Positions 11,870 to 23,600 of a stretch of DNA of 64,000 nt are shown one piece after another (position 1 is the first letter of the stretch; the number at the start of each line of letters is the position of its first letter). The DNA lies in NCBI GenBank assembly GCA_007922195.1, contig ML682130.1, forward strand, positions 41,199-105,198, given 5' to 3'. Position numbers and translations under genes: made by a program. Origin of the DNA: Podocnemis expansa. Lineage: Eukaryota; Chordata; Testudines; Podocnemididae. Below the pieces are notes generated by a model. That model did not search any database and was not told the DNA's origin. It saw only the letters and a list, made by a program, of their open reading frames with translations.

Positions 11870-12375
11870 CCTGAACCGGAACCGGAAGTCGTTGTCCGCG
11901 ACCGCCTCTCCCACATATCTTCCGTACAATATGGCGGCGTCCATATGCGCAGCCCCTCCCACTCCTCCTGCCCCCGCGTCGCCGCCGGGAGGACATAAAA
12001 TGAAACACATCAAGAAGCTCAAGAAGCTGAGTTCTCTCCGGGGAAAACAAAGGGGCGCAAAGGAAGAGGGCTAGTAGCCACGCTGGCGCCGCCATCTTGG
12101 GTTACGGCTCCAGCGGAAGACGAGCGGGAAGTTACATCCGGGACTCGAAGGTGCCAGCTGGAATCGTTTACCTTGTCCGCCTTCCGCGCCTGCCGTAACC
12201 CAAGATGGTGACAACCAGAGGAGCAGCCAATATGGCGGCGCCCACACACGCGCCTCTCCTTGGGGTTGAAAAGGAAAGCGCGGGCCTTGACGGCTCTCAC
12301 GTTCAATGTGGCGGCGGAAACGTGACGTACCAGCGCGCTCAACCGCCAATGAAAGAGGCTTCGAGATTGTCCCAT
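11870..12375 (-). promoter_or_regulatory. CpG-rich promoter of SH3BP5L, possibly bidirectional, with a YY1/ETS motif array
   Basis: A CpG-dense stretch about 1.8 kb upstream of the SH3BP5L start codon. YY1-type boxes occur at 11926-11939 (AATATGGCGGCG), 12088-12100 (GCCGCCATCTTGG, inverted), 12199-12211 (CCAAGATGGTGAC), 12227-12240 (AATATGGCGGCG) and 12304-12317 (CAATGTGGCGGCGG). An ETS-type CCGGAAGT is at 11882-11889 and a CRE-like GTGACGTA at about 12322. Boxes face both ways, so divergent transcription is possible. A minus-strand donor (AGGAG|GTAAAC, exon side ending at 11828) could close a non-coding first exon. The promoter role is inferred from position and motif content. Confidence 0.75.
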
Positions 12376-12629
12376 TTTTAGCCTGGGGGAAGAGCTACCT
12401 GGAAGAAACCATTTTTATTTTTAAACAATTATGTGCTAATGAAAAATAAATTAATTAAATTAAAGAGTAAACTCATCCAATAAAACCCGTGTTTATATTT
12501 TCAGGCAGATTTATTGTGGGTTTTTTTCCATATCCCACAGTTGCCATGGCGATGATGGTAGTGGTGACTGTTGCCATAGAGATACAAGGCTGGTCCAGGG
12601 TGTGATGGGTGTTAATGACAGGGAGTGGC

Positions 12630-12780
12630 AGCATCACCAACCTTAAAGGGCCCAAAACCCAGCTATCAATTTTAGCTGGATGTATTCCTGGAGATTTCAT
12701 CACGTGACACAATCCTTAATTAAAGATGAACCTTTAAGTGCTGGAGACTCCAGGATAGTTTTGAAAGGTTGGCAACACTG
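12630..12780. repeat. small MITE-like repeat with CCAACCTT/AAGGTTGG ends
   Basis: CATCACCAACCTTAAAG at the left and GAAAGGTTGGCAACACTGTG at the right are inverted around an internal part with TCCTGGAGA and GGAGACTCCAGGA words and an AATCCTTAATTAAAGAT core. Its position is close to the promoter's outer edge. Confidence 0.5.
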
Positions 12781-12947
12781 TGTCAGACACACACACTTTT
12801 CCCCAGAAATCATGAGATTGACCTAAAACCATGAAATATTTGTTTTTAAAATAATTTTATATGCAAATATATACAATACTCATAAAAACATTTAGTTCTT
12901 GCTATTCACAATCTGGTTTCTAAACCAAGTCCAGCAATTTCAAGCAG

Positions 12948-13300
12948 GAGCATCGTTGTCCTGTGATAAGACTCAAGTATCAGGTCTGGGCCCCATCACC
13001 TGGCCCCGATCCAGAGTTGAAGCCCTGGGCTCCTGCCACTGCCAGCCTGGCCCCTGATCCCCGGCTAGGGACAGGTCTGAGTGAGGCAGTAGCTGCCACA
13101 GGCGGCCTGGCCCAGATCACTGTCTGGGAGAGGCAGGCGCCACCACAGCCAGCTCGGCCTGGCCCCAGATACCCAGCTGGGGACGGGGACAAGAGAAGCA
13201 GGGGCCACAAAAGAGATTCAGGGCACTGGCACCAGGACTTGGGGCACATGCCTTGTGTGCCAGGCACCAGTGATGCCCCTGATTTCATGGCAAGTCTCAT
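12948..13300 (+). repeat. GC-rich interspersed module, copy 1 of 3
   Basis: Starts CAAGCAGGAGCATCGTTG and ends with a phrase like GGCACTGGCACCAGGACTTG followed by CCAGTGATGCCCCTG. The interior is built of diverged subunits containing CTGCCACTGCCAGCCTGGCC and GGGAGAGGCAGGCGCCACCA. Further copies lie at 46935-47235 and 50780-51125. It keeps frames open on both strands but shows no protein family. Confidence 0.65.
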
Positions 13301-13451
13301 AATATTTCTCATTTTCCTCAACGGACCAGCTCCTGGATCCCTGTACTTACAAAAAAAGGGTTCACCTCTCATTTATTAAGAAAAATATAAGGTTGCCGTT
13401 CCTCATAAATTGCTTTAAAATATGACACTTAAAGGTTTAAAACCAGAAGAG

Positions 13452-13581
13452 TTCCAAAGGGCCAGCCATGTTAGTCTAGTCCAACAAAACAAAGTAGGAG
13501 TCCTGTGGCATTTAAAGACTAACAAATTTATTCAATTCATGAGCTTTTGTAAGAGAAAATCCAGCTTCATCAGATGCTTTG
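13452..13581 (+). mobile_element. SINE-like element, monomer form with perfect 13-bp target duplication
   Basis: Runs from a TTCCAAAGGGCCAGCC head through GTTAGTCTAGTCC, GGAGTCCTGTGGCA and GACTAACAAATTTATT to CATCAGATGCTTTG. It is flanked on both sides by AAAACCAGAAGAG (13439-13451 and 13582-13594). A 13-bp perfect duplication is typical of LINE-driven retroposition. This copy lacks the fold-back arm found elsewhere. Confidence 0.85.
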
Positions 13582-13765
13582 AAAACCAGAAGAGTGTCCC
13601 AGTCTGTGAGTGAGAACTGGATTTTCTGTTATATGGGAAATTTTGCAATTTTGAAATTTATTTTTGCTCCAAATCAGAATGATATTTTTACATTGAAATT
13701 TCTTGCAAAACAATGTTTTGAAAATGCCAATCAATCAGAATGTCTCATTGATAAAATCTGAATGT

Positions 13766-13771
13766 TTTATT
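13766..13771 (-). terminator. candidate polyadenylation signal of the TRIM-like gene
   Basis: AATAAA on the minus strand (TTTATT as written) about 265 bases beyond the stop codon of the PRY-SPRY exon. Other AATAAA-like words occur further on inside repeats. Confidence 0.4.
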
Positions 13772-14033
13772 CTGATTTAAACTTTAAGAGTTTTAAAACG
13801 AAAAACTTCAAAATGAAAACTCAAAATTGTCCATTCCACTCAAATTGACAAACTTTCAGAGAGGAAAAAATCCAAATGAAGCATTCTGAAAGTACCAGAA
13901 CGGGATGTTTGGCTGCTGTGCAGACACAAACAATGTGGTCGCATTCTGTCTGTGCTGGGCGCTGTCCAAAGCGCATATACATCAAATGATGGAGGATGGG
14001 TTAGGCTGCTTCTGTTCAGCTGGATGACGTCAT

Positions 14034-14557
14034 TCACCAGTACATATCCCCATTAATGACCAGTGGGGTCTTCTTGTCCTTAGTGTAGAAGAAAGGGAAG
14101 ATTTCTTCTGTAAAAGAAGTTGTGAAAGTGTAGAGATGGGCCAAGGTCTCAGCATTGTAGAAAGCCAGCAGCCCCTCCACACAGTCCAGGTAAATCCCAA
14201 CTCTGCGAAGCCTCTTTTTGCAGTACACACGCTTCAGGGAGGTGTTAAGAGCCCAATATTTGCCCATGTGCATCTCCACAGTCCAAAAGCCATGCTCAGG
14301 TGTAAACCTGAGATGTCCCTTCCTCCTCACTGATCCTCTGGCCACTCCTACAGCCCAGCAGTCATTGTCCCCCACCTCCACTTCCCAGTAATATTTCCAA
14401 GATGAGAATCCTTCAGAGGCCAGGATGCAGGGACTGGTGTCAAACCTCGTGCAGTAGTCTGGCAAGTCCTTCTGCTTGTCCCCCAAATGCACACTCCTCC
14501 GGTCACTGGAAAGAACAAGCTCAGGGTTGGCTGTTTTAGGGTCCAGAGTCACATTCA
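14034..14557 (-). CDS. PRY-SPRY (B30.2) exon of the TRIM-like gene
   Basis: The acceptor CTCCCTCTAG opens at 14557 in phase 1 and the frame runs to TGA at 14034-14036. PRY landmarks are NVTLDPKTANPELVLSSD, the LPDYCTRFDTSPCIL segment and the YYWEVEVGD core. SPRY landmarks are CWAVGVAR, HGFWTVEM, RRVGIYLDCVEGLLAFYNAE and EIFPFFYTKD. The length is full for a terminal TRIM exon and no stop or frameshift is seen. Part of the canonical GxxSGRHYWEVEV motif reads FSSWKYYWEVEV here. Confidence 0.95.
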
Positions 14558-14588
14558 CTAGAGGGAGAGATAGAAAGTGAATGTGTGG

Positions 14589-14625
<37 letters not shown>

Positions 14626-17600
14626 TGTGCATTTGGGCTGACGAAACAGAAAAAATCAGACCATTGCAAGAAGAGAAACATTACAGAAAATATCAGATGT
14701 CCTTTAACTACTCCCAACTAAATATATATCACATCCACAGTTTTCTGAGTTGGGAAAATAGCTGGCTCAGAAAGTATGGGAAATGGGACATGGGCCTCTT
14801 CCCTGTCATGGGCCACCACTTTTGATTGTGTTCCAGAATGAAGCTACTCTAGAACTCATGGGAATGGGGTCATGGGGTGTTTCCATTCTTGGGCTGCTAG
14901 CTCTGATCTGACCCCAGGTGGGGGACTGGCTGATTTGAGGGTTGATGGGATACACCAGGGCCTTTCCCCTGATCTGTCAGTTCCAGAGTGACTAGGCTGA
15001 CAGTGATTTGAAGCCATTCCCCTTGACAGTTTTAGCAGCACAGGTGAGATGTGTAGGTGGATAAGACCATAAGAATGGCTATACTGGGCCAAACCAATGG
15101 TCCATCTAGCCCAGTATCTTGTCTTCTGGCATCAACTGGTACCAGCTGCTTCAGAGGGACTGAGCAGAACCGGACACTTACCAAGTGATCGATCCCCCGT
15201 CATCCACTCCCAGCTTCTGGTAATCAGAGGCTAAGGATCCCCAGAACATAAGACTGCCACACTTCCCATCTTGTCTAATAGCCATTGGGGGGGCCTGTTC
15301 TCCATGAACTCCTCTAATTCTTTTTGAACTCTTTGGCTTTCACAACATCCTCTAACAATGATTTCCACAGGCTGACAGTGCATTGTGTGAAGTACTTCCT
15401 TGTTTGTTGTAAGCCTGCCCCCTTGAATTTCATGGGTATCCCTGATTCTTGTGTTGTGTGAAGGCATGAATAATAATTTCTTAGTTAATTTCTCCACACC
15501 ATTCATGATGTTATAGATCTCTATCATATCCCCCATTAATGTGCCTCAGTCCTTTTTCTTGGATCTGATTCTAGCCCTTTTTCTATTGGATCCTGGAAGC
15601 CAAATTACCCTGTAATCCTCTCCACCCCACCCAAGAAGGCTGACCACAAGTTGGGACAGAATAAGGGAAACTCATCCTTCTTCTACCATGCCCCGCCTGT
15701 TCTGTGGAGTAAGACCTAGTTCCTGGGACTGTCCATTCAGAAGCCTCACTCCACCATCCAATTGATACTGGGAACATACTACAATTGCTGTGGTACAGCA
15801 CATCATAGGAATCCCATTCCTCTACATGACATTCCTCTGAGCTCTTTTCTGGGCCACCTGCAACCCCATAGCTTTCATCAGGCCAGGTTCACAGCTGGTA
15901 CAAATCACCATAGCTAGTAAAGCCTGACTGATTTACACCAGTCATGCAGTCCTTAACCCCATGTGCTATCACACATGGGCCTAGCCATAGTGGCAAGAAG
16001 GAAAGGTGGCATTTTTTTCCATTTCACCTCTGTAATTCTTCATCTGTGTCCTCTGGGTACTGGGCAGTATAGGAAGCTGGCACTCACATGGCTCCTGTGA
16101 CTGCTTCAAGGGCATCTTGCTGCCAGACCTACAACCCATCAAGTGAAGTGCAGTTAGAGATCACTGATCCTCAGGACACTGGAAGCATGCCATGGTCCCA
16201 GTTAACTCCTTCCTGAGGCTGTAAGGTTAAACATGCCAAGTCCCTGGGTTCCCATGGCTTCCTTTGGAGCAATGATCCCACAGTAGAGTTCATCACTGTG
16301 ACCAGAGCAGGCTGTGTCAGGCATTGTGGGATCACTACTGAAAGACTATTAGGGATAACATAAGTACCGCGGTATCCACATTTGTGCTGCATCGGACTAT
16401 ACATATCGGCCATGGCTCAATGTTACTAGTAGAGCTGCTGTTACTGTGGGATTTAATGGATGGAACTTATGTCAGCAAGAAACAAATTTCAGTGTAGACA
16501 CAAGCACAGAAGGATTGATATAAAGTGGCTTGTGTCTACCTAATTTTGTTCTGTTGTTGAGGCTTGAGGTGGGGCAAAGACAAAGACAAAAACAGGATTC
16601 ACCCCATCCTAGTGTACACAGTGTGTCCTTCACTTTTACATTACCCTCAGACAAACCATCATAGTTTTAGTGTCCACCTCTTAGGGGGTTGGGGGCCTCA
16701 GCAAGTCCCCTCTCATTGTCTTTTGTCACCTCTTGGTCTCATGGAGTCCCATCTGTTGGCTCTCTTTATCAATAAATGCCAACCACTCATGGCTCCTGCT
16801 GCACAATGGTACCCCCCGTCCCAGGTTCTGTCTGCTGGCTGCTCCTACCAGCCACTCACTGGCTCCCGCTCACCATGTGCTCCCAGCAGCCACTCCCTGG
16901 CTTCCTGCTCACTGGCTGCTCTCACCAGCCACTCACTGGCCGTCCACTCACAATCTGCTCTCACTCACACACATTGCTGCTCCCATTGGCCAGAGGCACT
17001 AACCTCTGCTGGTTCTCGGTCAGTTCTCAAGTGATTTCAGCTCCTAGATAGAATTTCAAGAATCTAATGATTTCAGCTTTTAGGATGCAGAGGCATGTCC
17101 CTGATCAAAATAGCAAAAGACTCCACATGGACTCATTAAGTCTATCTTTCAACAATGACAGAAGAATTAAGCATTGCCTGAGACAGATTTCATGCAGTCA
17201 CAGAACCCATCCTCCCCTCCCTCTTGTTTTACAATACTAAAAAGCAGGGTCTGCCATTTTTCTGAGTTCTGTTCTAATGACAGTGACTTTTCCATCCAGG
17301 CAGGCTGAACACAGTCAATACAATCAAAGGGCAGCATACAATGAATAAATTACATTTCATTTCCCCTTTCACTTTAAAACACAGGAATTTGTAACTCAAA
17401 CCAGCCATACCAACCATTTCCCATCATGCCCAGCACCTGGGTGGGTTCATCCATATATAGAGAAATTATGCTAAGTACTTAATTGTAGTCCTGCAAATAC
17501 AAAGGCCACGCAAATAAGGTGCCCCCCTTTCAGCTGGCTAGGCAGGAGAAGTGCCCAGCCACTCAGCCCTTGCTTACAGGAGGAAGGAAAAACAGGGTGA

Positions 17601-20600
17601 GCAGAAAGCAGAATGGCTGAATGGTGATGGCAAGATGCAGCGGTGAGCCAGTCAAATGTGGGGAGGGAGTGAAAAGGGGAGCTAGTCTCCCCAAGAGGAA
17701 GCTTCACTTGCTGCTCATGGTTGTAAATCTCAGCCACCCCATGGGGGGGGGGCACTAGGTACATGTGCATCAGCCCAGAGGTGATGTGTAGGGGGGATAT
17801 GTGCAGTCATGTGGACCCCACCCACCCACACAATTACTTAGTATCATGGTGATGCCTGGGCCCCTTCCCTGTAGGGCAATTGATATGGTGAACTGTGAGC
17901 TACACCTGGCAAGGAGAGGCAACCGTTTGAACTCTGCTGAGAGAGGCAAGAGAAACATCTGGAAGCTGCAGGGAGGGGCCTCTGCTTTCCAGGAGGCTTC
18001 CTGGGGAGGGTGGGGTGACTTAATTTTTCCAGGGGTGTGCCCCTCACTAACAGCAGATTCAGGTAATCTCTGCCTCAGCCTTCACTCCTCTGGGGTCACC
18101 CTGGAGAACTCCACTCCTGCACAGATGTTCTCCAGATAAATATAGCTATGCAGTTATCCTCCCTCACCTCCCACATATCCAGACAAACACATAGGGCCAA
18201 TGACCGAGCTGGTGGAAATCAGGATTACTGCATTGGACTCAATGAGGTGAGACCCCCAGCTGGTCGGAACTGCTGACTGCTCCAGTGGAGTCCATGGCGC
18301 CAGAAACCCGGCAGATATCAATCAGGGTTACTTTGTTAGAGACAACGTGATTATGCTGATTTGCACACCTAAAATCTAGCTCATGGCTTAGAAAAGCAGC
18401 TGTACAGTGAGATGCTGCTACTCAAGGCCTTCATTTGAGAGCTTTCACTGCATTCAGACTTCCTCCAGAAGTCAATCTTCCAATTTCTCCCAACACCTTG
18501 GCTGAGCCACCAAAACAAGACCAGCTAATGAGCAGAACCTAGTCCTCACTTCCAGGGGCAGGTCACAGATTCTGCAGTTAATTTTGCTTCCTAGAACATT
18601 CCCAGGACTGACAGCACTCTACTCCTCTCTGTACCATTTGGGGCTGGGCATTGCTTAGTCCACACAGACTCGGCCACACTGTCAGAGTGGGAACACAGCA
18701 CCACTTAGCTCATTCTGGCAACCCCTCAACTCAGGAGACCTCAAAGGGCAAGAAGACACATGTGTCAAGGACTTTCATTCAATCAAGAGTAAGTTCACAT
18801 GCTCTTGTCATCTCCCTCCCTCCACTGGATGGATAGATAGATACCAAAGCAATATATGCTTAATAAATACCAAATACCGAGATCTCTGGTTTCTGAGGAT
18901 TGTAAGGGGCTGAATGTATTAAAAGATTGTGCTGCCTGAGAAGGGAAGAGCCCTTACCTGCTCAAGGTGATATCTTCATCCTGAACCAGATGAGAGAGAT
19001 GAAGAGAGCCAGGTTACATTAAATTTTCTTTTTAAGTAAAATCCTTCCCATCCCTCCGGTCCTGCTTTGGGGTCAGCCTGGCCCTGAAGAGAAAATTCTG
19101 CATCCTGCTCCCTGCAACACAGGCTCCTTACCACTTCACTGAGGCACTAAGGCCAGCCCTGACTGCCTGCAGAGAGTGGGGTGCCCCACTGAGTCCCCTT
19201 CATGCATCTCCTAGTGCCACACTGGGGCACTTGGTCCAACAGAGACTGCGAGAGCCCCCTAATGAACCCTCCCTGTCTCCACACTACATTAGAATCCAGG
19301 GAACAATTCTGAACAGACACTGGCAGTCCTATAGTGAGCTGGGGTCTCCCCAAGGGTGGGGCTTGTCCCTTGGATCTGGGTTGTGACTTTGTGCTGCCAT
19401 CTCACCTGCTCCTCCAGGTCTGACGCCTCTTTCGTCTCTTTCCCCTTCTCCCTTGTGCCATCTTCCTCCTCCATCTCCTGCAGCTTCTGGAGGATCATCT
19501 GCTGTCCATCATGCAGGAAGAGGCGCAGGTGCTGCAATGCAGATAGTTGGTTCTTAGAGATGCCCAGTAAAGGGCTCAACATGCATTACCTGAACCTTCT
19601 TGGACCACCATGGTGGTCACAACGGAGACCTGTGGTCCTGTGGGCATCCTCTGGATGGTCTTACTCTCAGTGGGTTATCACGCTCCCACACAATGCCCCC
19701 CTTGGGCAGCAACTCCTCACCCTGTGGGACACTCAGAGGTTCACGGTACACACTCCAATAATCAGAGTGTACCATTCCATCAATCCCCATTCCAAATAAG
19801 ACACGGTTTTCCATTTACAGCAAACCATTACCACACCAGGGAGTGCGGCTCCCACACACCTCCCCATGGGGAAAGCCCCTCCGCCGCCCTACTCTCCAAT
19901 AGGATGGATGATAGAGTCCCAGTAAATCTTTGTTCCCCCTTTTTTTCCTTCTGCTGCCCTGACCAATGGTTATCAAATGCATTTAGCTGGGCCTAACTTA
20001 GCTCGCATTTGATCGGCCTCACTAAGATCTTAAGGTATATGTCTCTAACCCAGGGTACTACAACCCTCTTGACCTCTTAAGGCAAGCGTATTGCTCTCAC
20101 CTGTCCGGTACCAGACTTGCAGGCCAGAGCCTGGCTGGCCGTAGACAGCTCACTCGCAGTCTCCATACCTGAGGTAAAGCCCCAACGCTTGCTACTCCCA
20201 ACTTGTCCACATCCTGGCGAATGACTGGGTGAGGGGTCTCACCAACTAGACCCCTGCCCTACTTTTGCCCTGCCTTACTTTCTCAAAGATGGGTCACCCT
20301 AATGCCAAAGACCTCCCTTCCCCTTCAGGCTGGCCAATCACTGCCGCCGGAGTACTTCTCAAAGCCTAAACATCTGCATATGGCCCCTTTCCCTCGGTGA
20401 AATGGTCCAGTGTCTCTCATTACCTCTCGGTTAGAGGTGAGGATACTTACCTCTCTTCCTTCCTCATCAAACTCACAGTAGATGCTGCTTGAACAGTCCA
20501 GTGAGTAGCCAGGAAGCTTCAGCCTAAGACCAAGGGGTTCAAGGCCGGGGGGCTCCAGGCAGAGCTCAGTGGGTATGGCCGAAGACCATTCCTGCCGTCG

Positions 20601-23600
20601 GGGTGGGAGCCTGATCCTAGTCACCATCCCTTAGAGAATACCCAGCGGGGCTCCCCTCATAGTCTCTTCCCTCAGCTGGTCATAGCGCCGGGTTCATCCC
20701 AGCATAGCTCCGGGACACCCTGCTTGTATACACTGCGGGTCCAACTCCCTTTCCCTTCTCATGCTTTGAGGGCTTTCTAGCCATTGCAGTCGCAATTTGG
20801 TATTACGCTCAGACCCAACCAACGACTAAGGGCCTTTCCCGCTCAATAGACCTCTTATTACACCACCCATCATCCCAACCACCAACTGGGAGTTCGGAAG
20901 CCAGCTGTTCCCGATAGAACACACTCCCAGGGCAAGTCTCATAAGGGCAATAATATGCTTGTAGAAGGCCCTTCAGATAAACCAAAGACTCGTAAGGAGA
21001 CAGCAAGATGTGTACCCTCGAAGTGGTGTTCCTTCCCTGCTCCCTTGGTAGATGCTGTTCCTTCCTCACGTATGTCCCATTCCCCCCAGGGGGCATTCCC
21101 TTCGGGGCACGCCTTCCTGGGCACACACCTGTTTACGTCGCCAGTCGTAAAGTTTGGACCACACTGGCTGGTCTTATCCCAGTGGTACAAGGTCATGTAA
21201 ATCAATGTCCCCTAGGCCACGGGACTTGATCCCCTGGGTGTCACTTTATCACAACCAGCTCCTTGACCACTCTACTCCTCTGGCTGATTACCAGCCACCG
21301 AAAAAAAAAAAAAGGCAGGGAAAGAAGAGAAAGAGAAGGGGAAATAATCATGTTACTACTCCCTCATGTCAACACAAGGTTATCGATACCGGCAGTCTTT
21401 TTCAACAGGGGCCGCCACAGTGTCATTGGTAGGCTGACGTAGACCTGGGATATACCCATCAGGCTCATGCGAAGTCCTCTCCCGGTCTGCCTTGTATAGG
21501 GCCATTTAGTGGCCAGGCCACTAAACGATCCGGGTGCTCTACTCACAGTACACTCTTTGAGGTCATCAGCTGCCATCTCTGGCTGCTGGCACTCCCTCCA
21601 ACCTAGGACGAGGTAACTCTCCTAGTCCCTAACCACTGGTAGCCCACTCCTCTACAGGACTCTAAATGTCCCAGGTTCCCGCATCTATCGCGTTCATAGC
21701 ACGCGAGTGTATCATACTGCCAGACCAAGGGAAACACAGTACACCTTCCCTTCCCCAGTCCTGGAGGTGCCGGCATCCACCAATGCCAGCCCAACGACCC
21801 TACAGCATCCTAAATTCCCTTGTAGGAGGTACATTATTACCTGATGCTGCCAGAACACTAATCATCTGGGTTTCTCCCGCCTCTGCCAATATGCCTTTAG
21901 GCAGAGTGGTTAAAGTCGCACTCCTCGACTTTAACCAAGATAAACTGGTATCTTTCTATCAGTAAGGTGACCTCAGGCCCTCCTGCGTAGGCGCCACACT
22001 AGGCACTTGGACAACTGGGCCTACTTTCTCCTCTGGGTTAGGTCTGGCAATCCCCAATTACCCTTGCTGGGGCGATGGTCCTTGGGTTGATCTCCTAGAC
22101 CTCTCCAGGACCCTGAGCGTGGACAAATACCCTTGTCAGAGTTATGCTATGCTGAAGGTGGAAGAGCCAACTCCACCCGCCATCCATCAGCATGGCTAGC
22201 AGTCACCTATTCCTGAATGTATCTGAGCAGCACTCGAAAAAGAATGGTAGGTTACTTACCAGTAACCATCCTTCTTCAAGATGGGCTGCTCAGATTCATT
22301 CAGATACCTCCTCTGTCCCTGGATCTAGAGTTGACGACTCCAAGACACTGGGGAGGGGCCAGGCGGTGACCACATATATAGCCATGGGGTGGCATGGGGG
22401 GCAGCGGCCGCCTGCCCTCTTCTGACAGGCCAGGGCAAAAAGTTCTGACCAATCCAGCGCTTCAGCACGGAGACGCCTATTCCTGAATGAATCCAAGCAG
22501 CCCATCTCAAAGAAGGACGGTTACTGATAAGTAACCTACCATTTCCATCCAGCCTCTGACCCTGATCTGCTCAACCTGGGAACCTTTCTGCTACACAGAG
22601 TGGTGAGCACCCTCCCCATCTCTCTCTCTCTCTCTCTCTTTCTCCCCCCCCCCCCCCCCGTTTAATTATAACTCTCTCTCTCTAGGCCTGATACAGCAGA
22701 ATCTAGGTAATATTGTAGCTGGGTGTTTTTCTTTCCTTGCATGTTTATTAATGCTGTAACTGGGTATTTTGGGGTATTTTTCTCTCCTTTGGTATTTAAT
22801 ATTATTAGTGCAAGTTTTAGATACCTAGCAATAAAATGCCTTTTGTAATCAGTTTCCAGACTCTTTTAAGACATCATTCCCTCTCCTTTGTGGTCTTGGT
22901 TTCTTTATATCGCTTTGCAGCAACGCTTCTATTCTTCGAGTGCTGCTCGGGTGCATTCAGTAATAGGTGTCTCCGTGCCGGAGTGCCAGATTGGTTGGAA
23001 AACTTTTGTCCTAGCCTGTCAGGAGAGGATAGGTGGCCACCGCCCCCCACGCCACCCACTGGCTATACATATGGCCACCTCCCGACCCCTCCCCAGTTTC
23101 ATTTCTTCTGCTTTGCGCGTTGGATCTAGAACGTTCGCTCCTTGAGAACGCAAGCAGGCTGTCTGTTTTCTATGAGCTTTTCACCTGACTGGGAGCACCT
23201 TCTCATGGACATAGTTCCACCACAGCAATCCTCTGCTTTCAGGCCAGAACATCGTAGATCGTCCAACATGCCAGGGTTTAAACTCTGCTCCAAGTTCGGC
23301 AATGCCTTTCCCTGGATGATCCCCACAGGAAGTGCCTCCAGTGCCTAGGCGAATACCACCTGGTCTCAGCCTGTTCCCTATGCATGTCCTTTAAACCTCG
23401 GACAATCAAGGAGAGGGAAAAAAGGCACCATGCCCTAGCCTCTGAACAGTCTCAGCACTCTCCTCCCGAAGCTTCGGGTTCCCACCTGACGCCAAGACCT
23501 GGCTCGGCACCAGAGCTGGCACGGCAGGTGGCTGTCAAAGAACGACCTCGGTACCGACCCTGGTACCTCAGCACCAGTCGAGGTCGCCCCCAGCGCCGCA

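Noticed and set aside
11640..12095. 151-codon minus-strand frame starting MAAPAWLLALFL, looking like a signal peptide
   Set aside because: The ATG is part of a YY1-type ATGGCGGC box and the rest is CpG-island Arg/Gly-rich noise running into the C/A-rich tandem repeat. At most it is an upstream open frame in the SH3BP5L leader.
17230..17345. Candidate missing exon of the TRIM-like gene (a minus-strand stretch with a TELRKMADPA-like reading)
   Set aside because: A possible acceptor exists but no GT donor follows, and the length and phase do not fit.
20325..21205. Minus-strand frames with Cys and Gly patterns that might suggest a retroelement protein
   Set aside because: No catalytic or structural motif can be named and frames are short and overlapping, so an identity claim would be guesswork.
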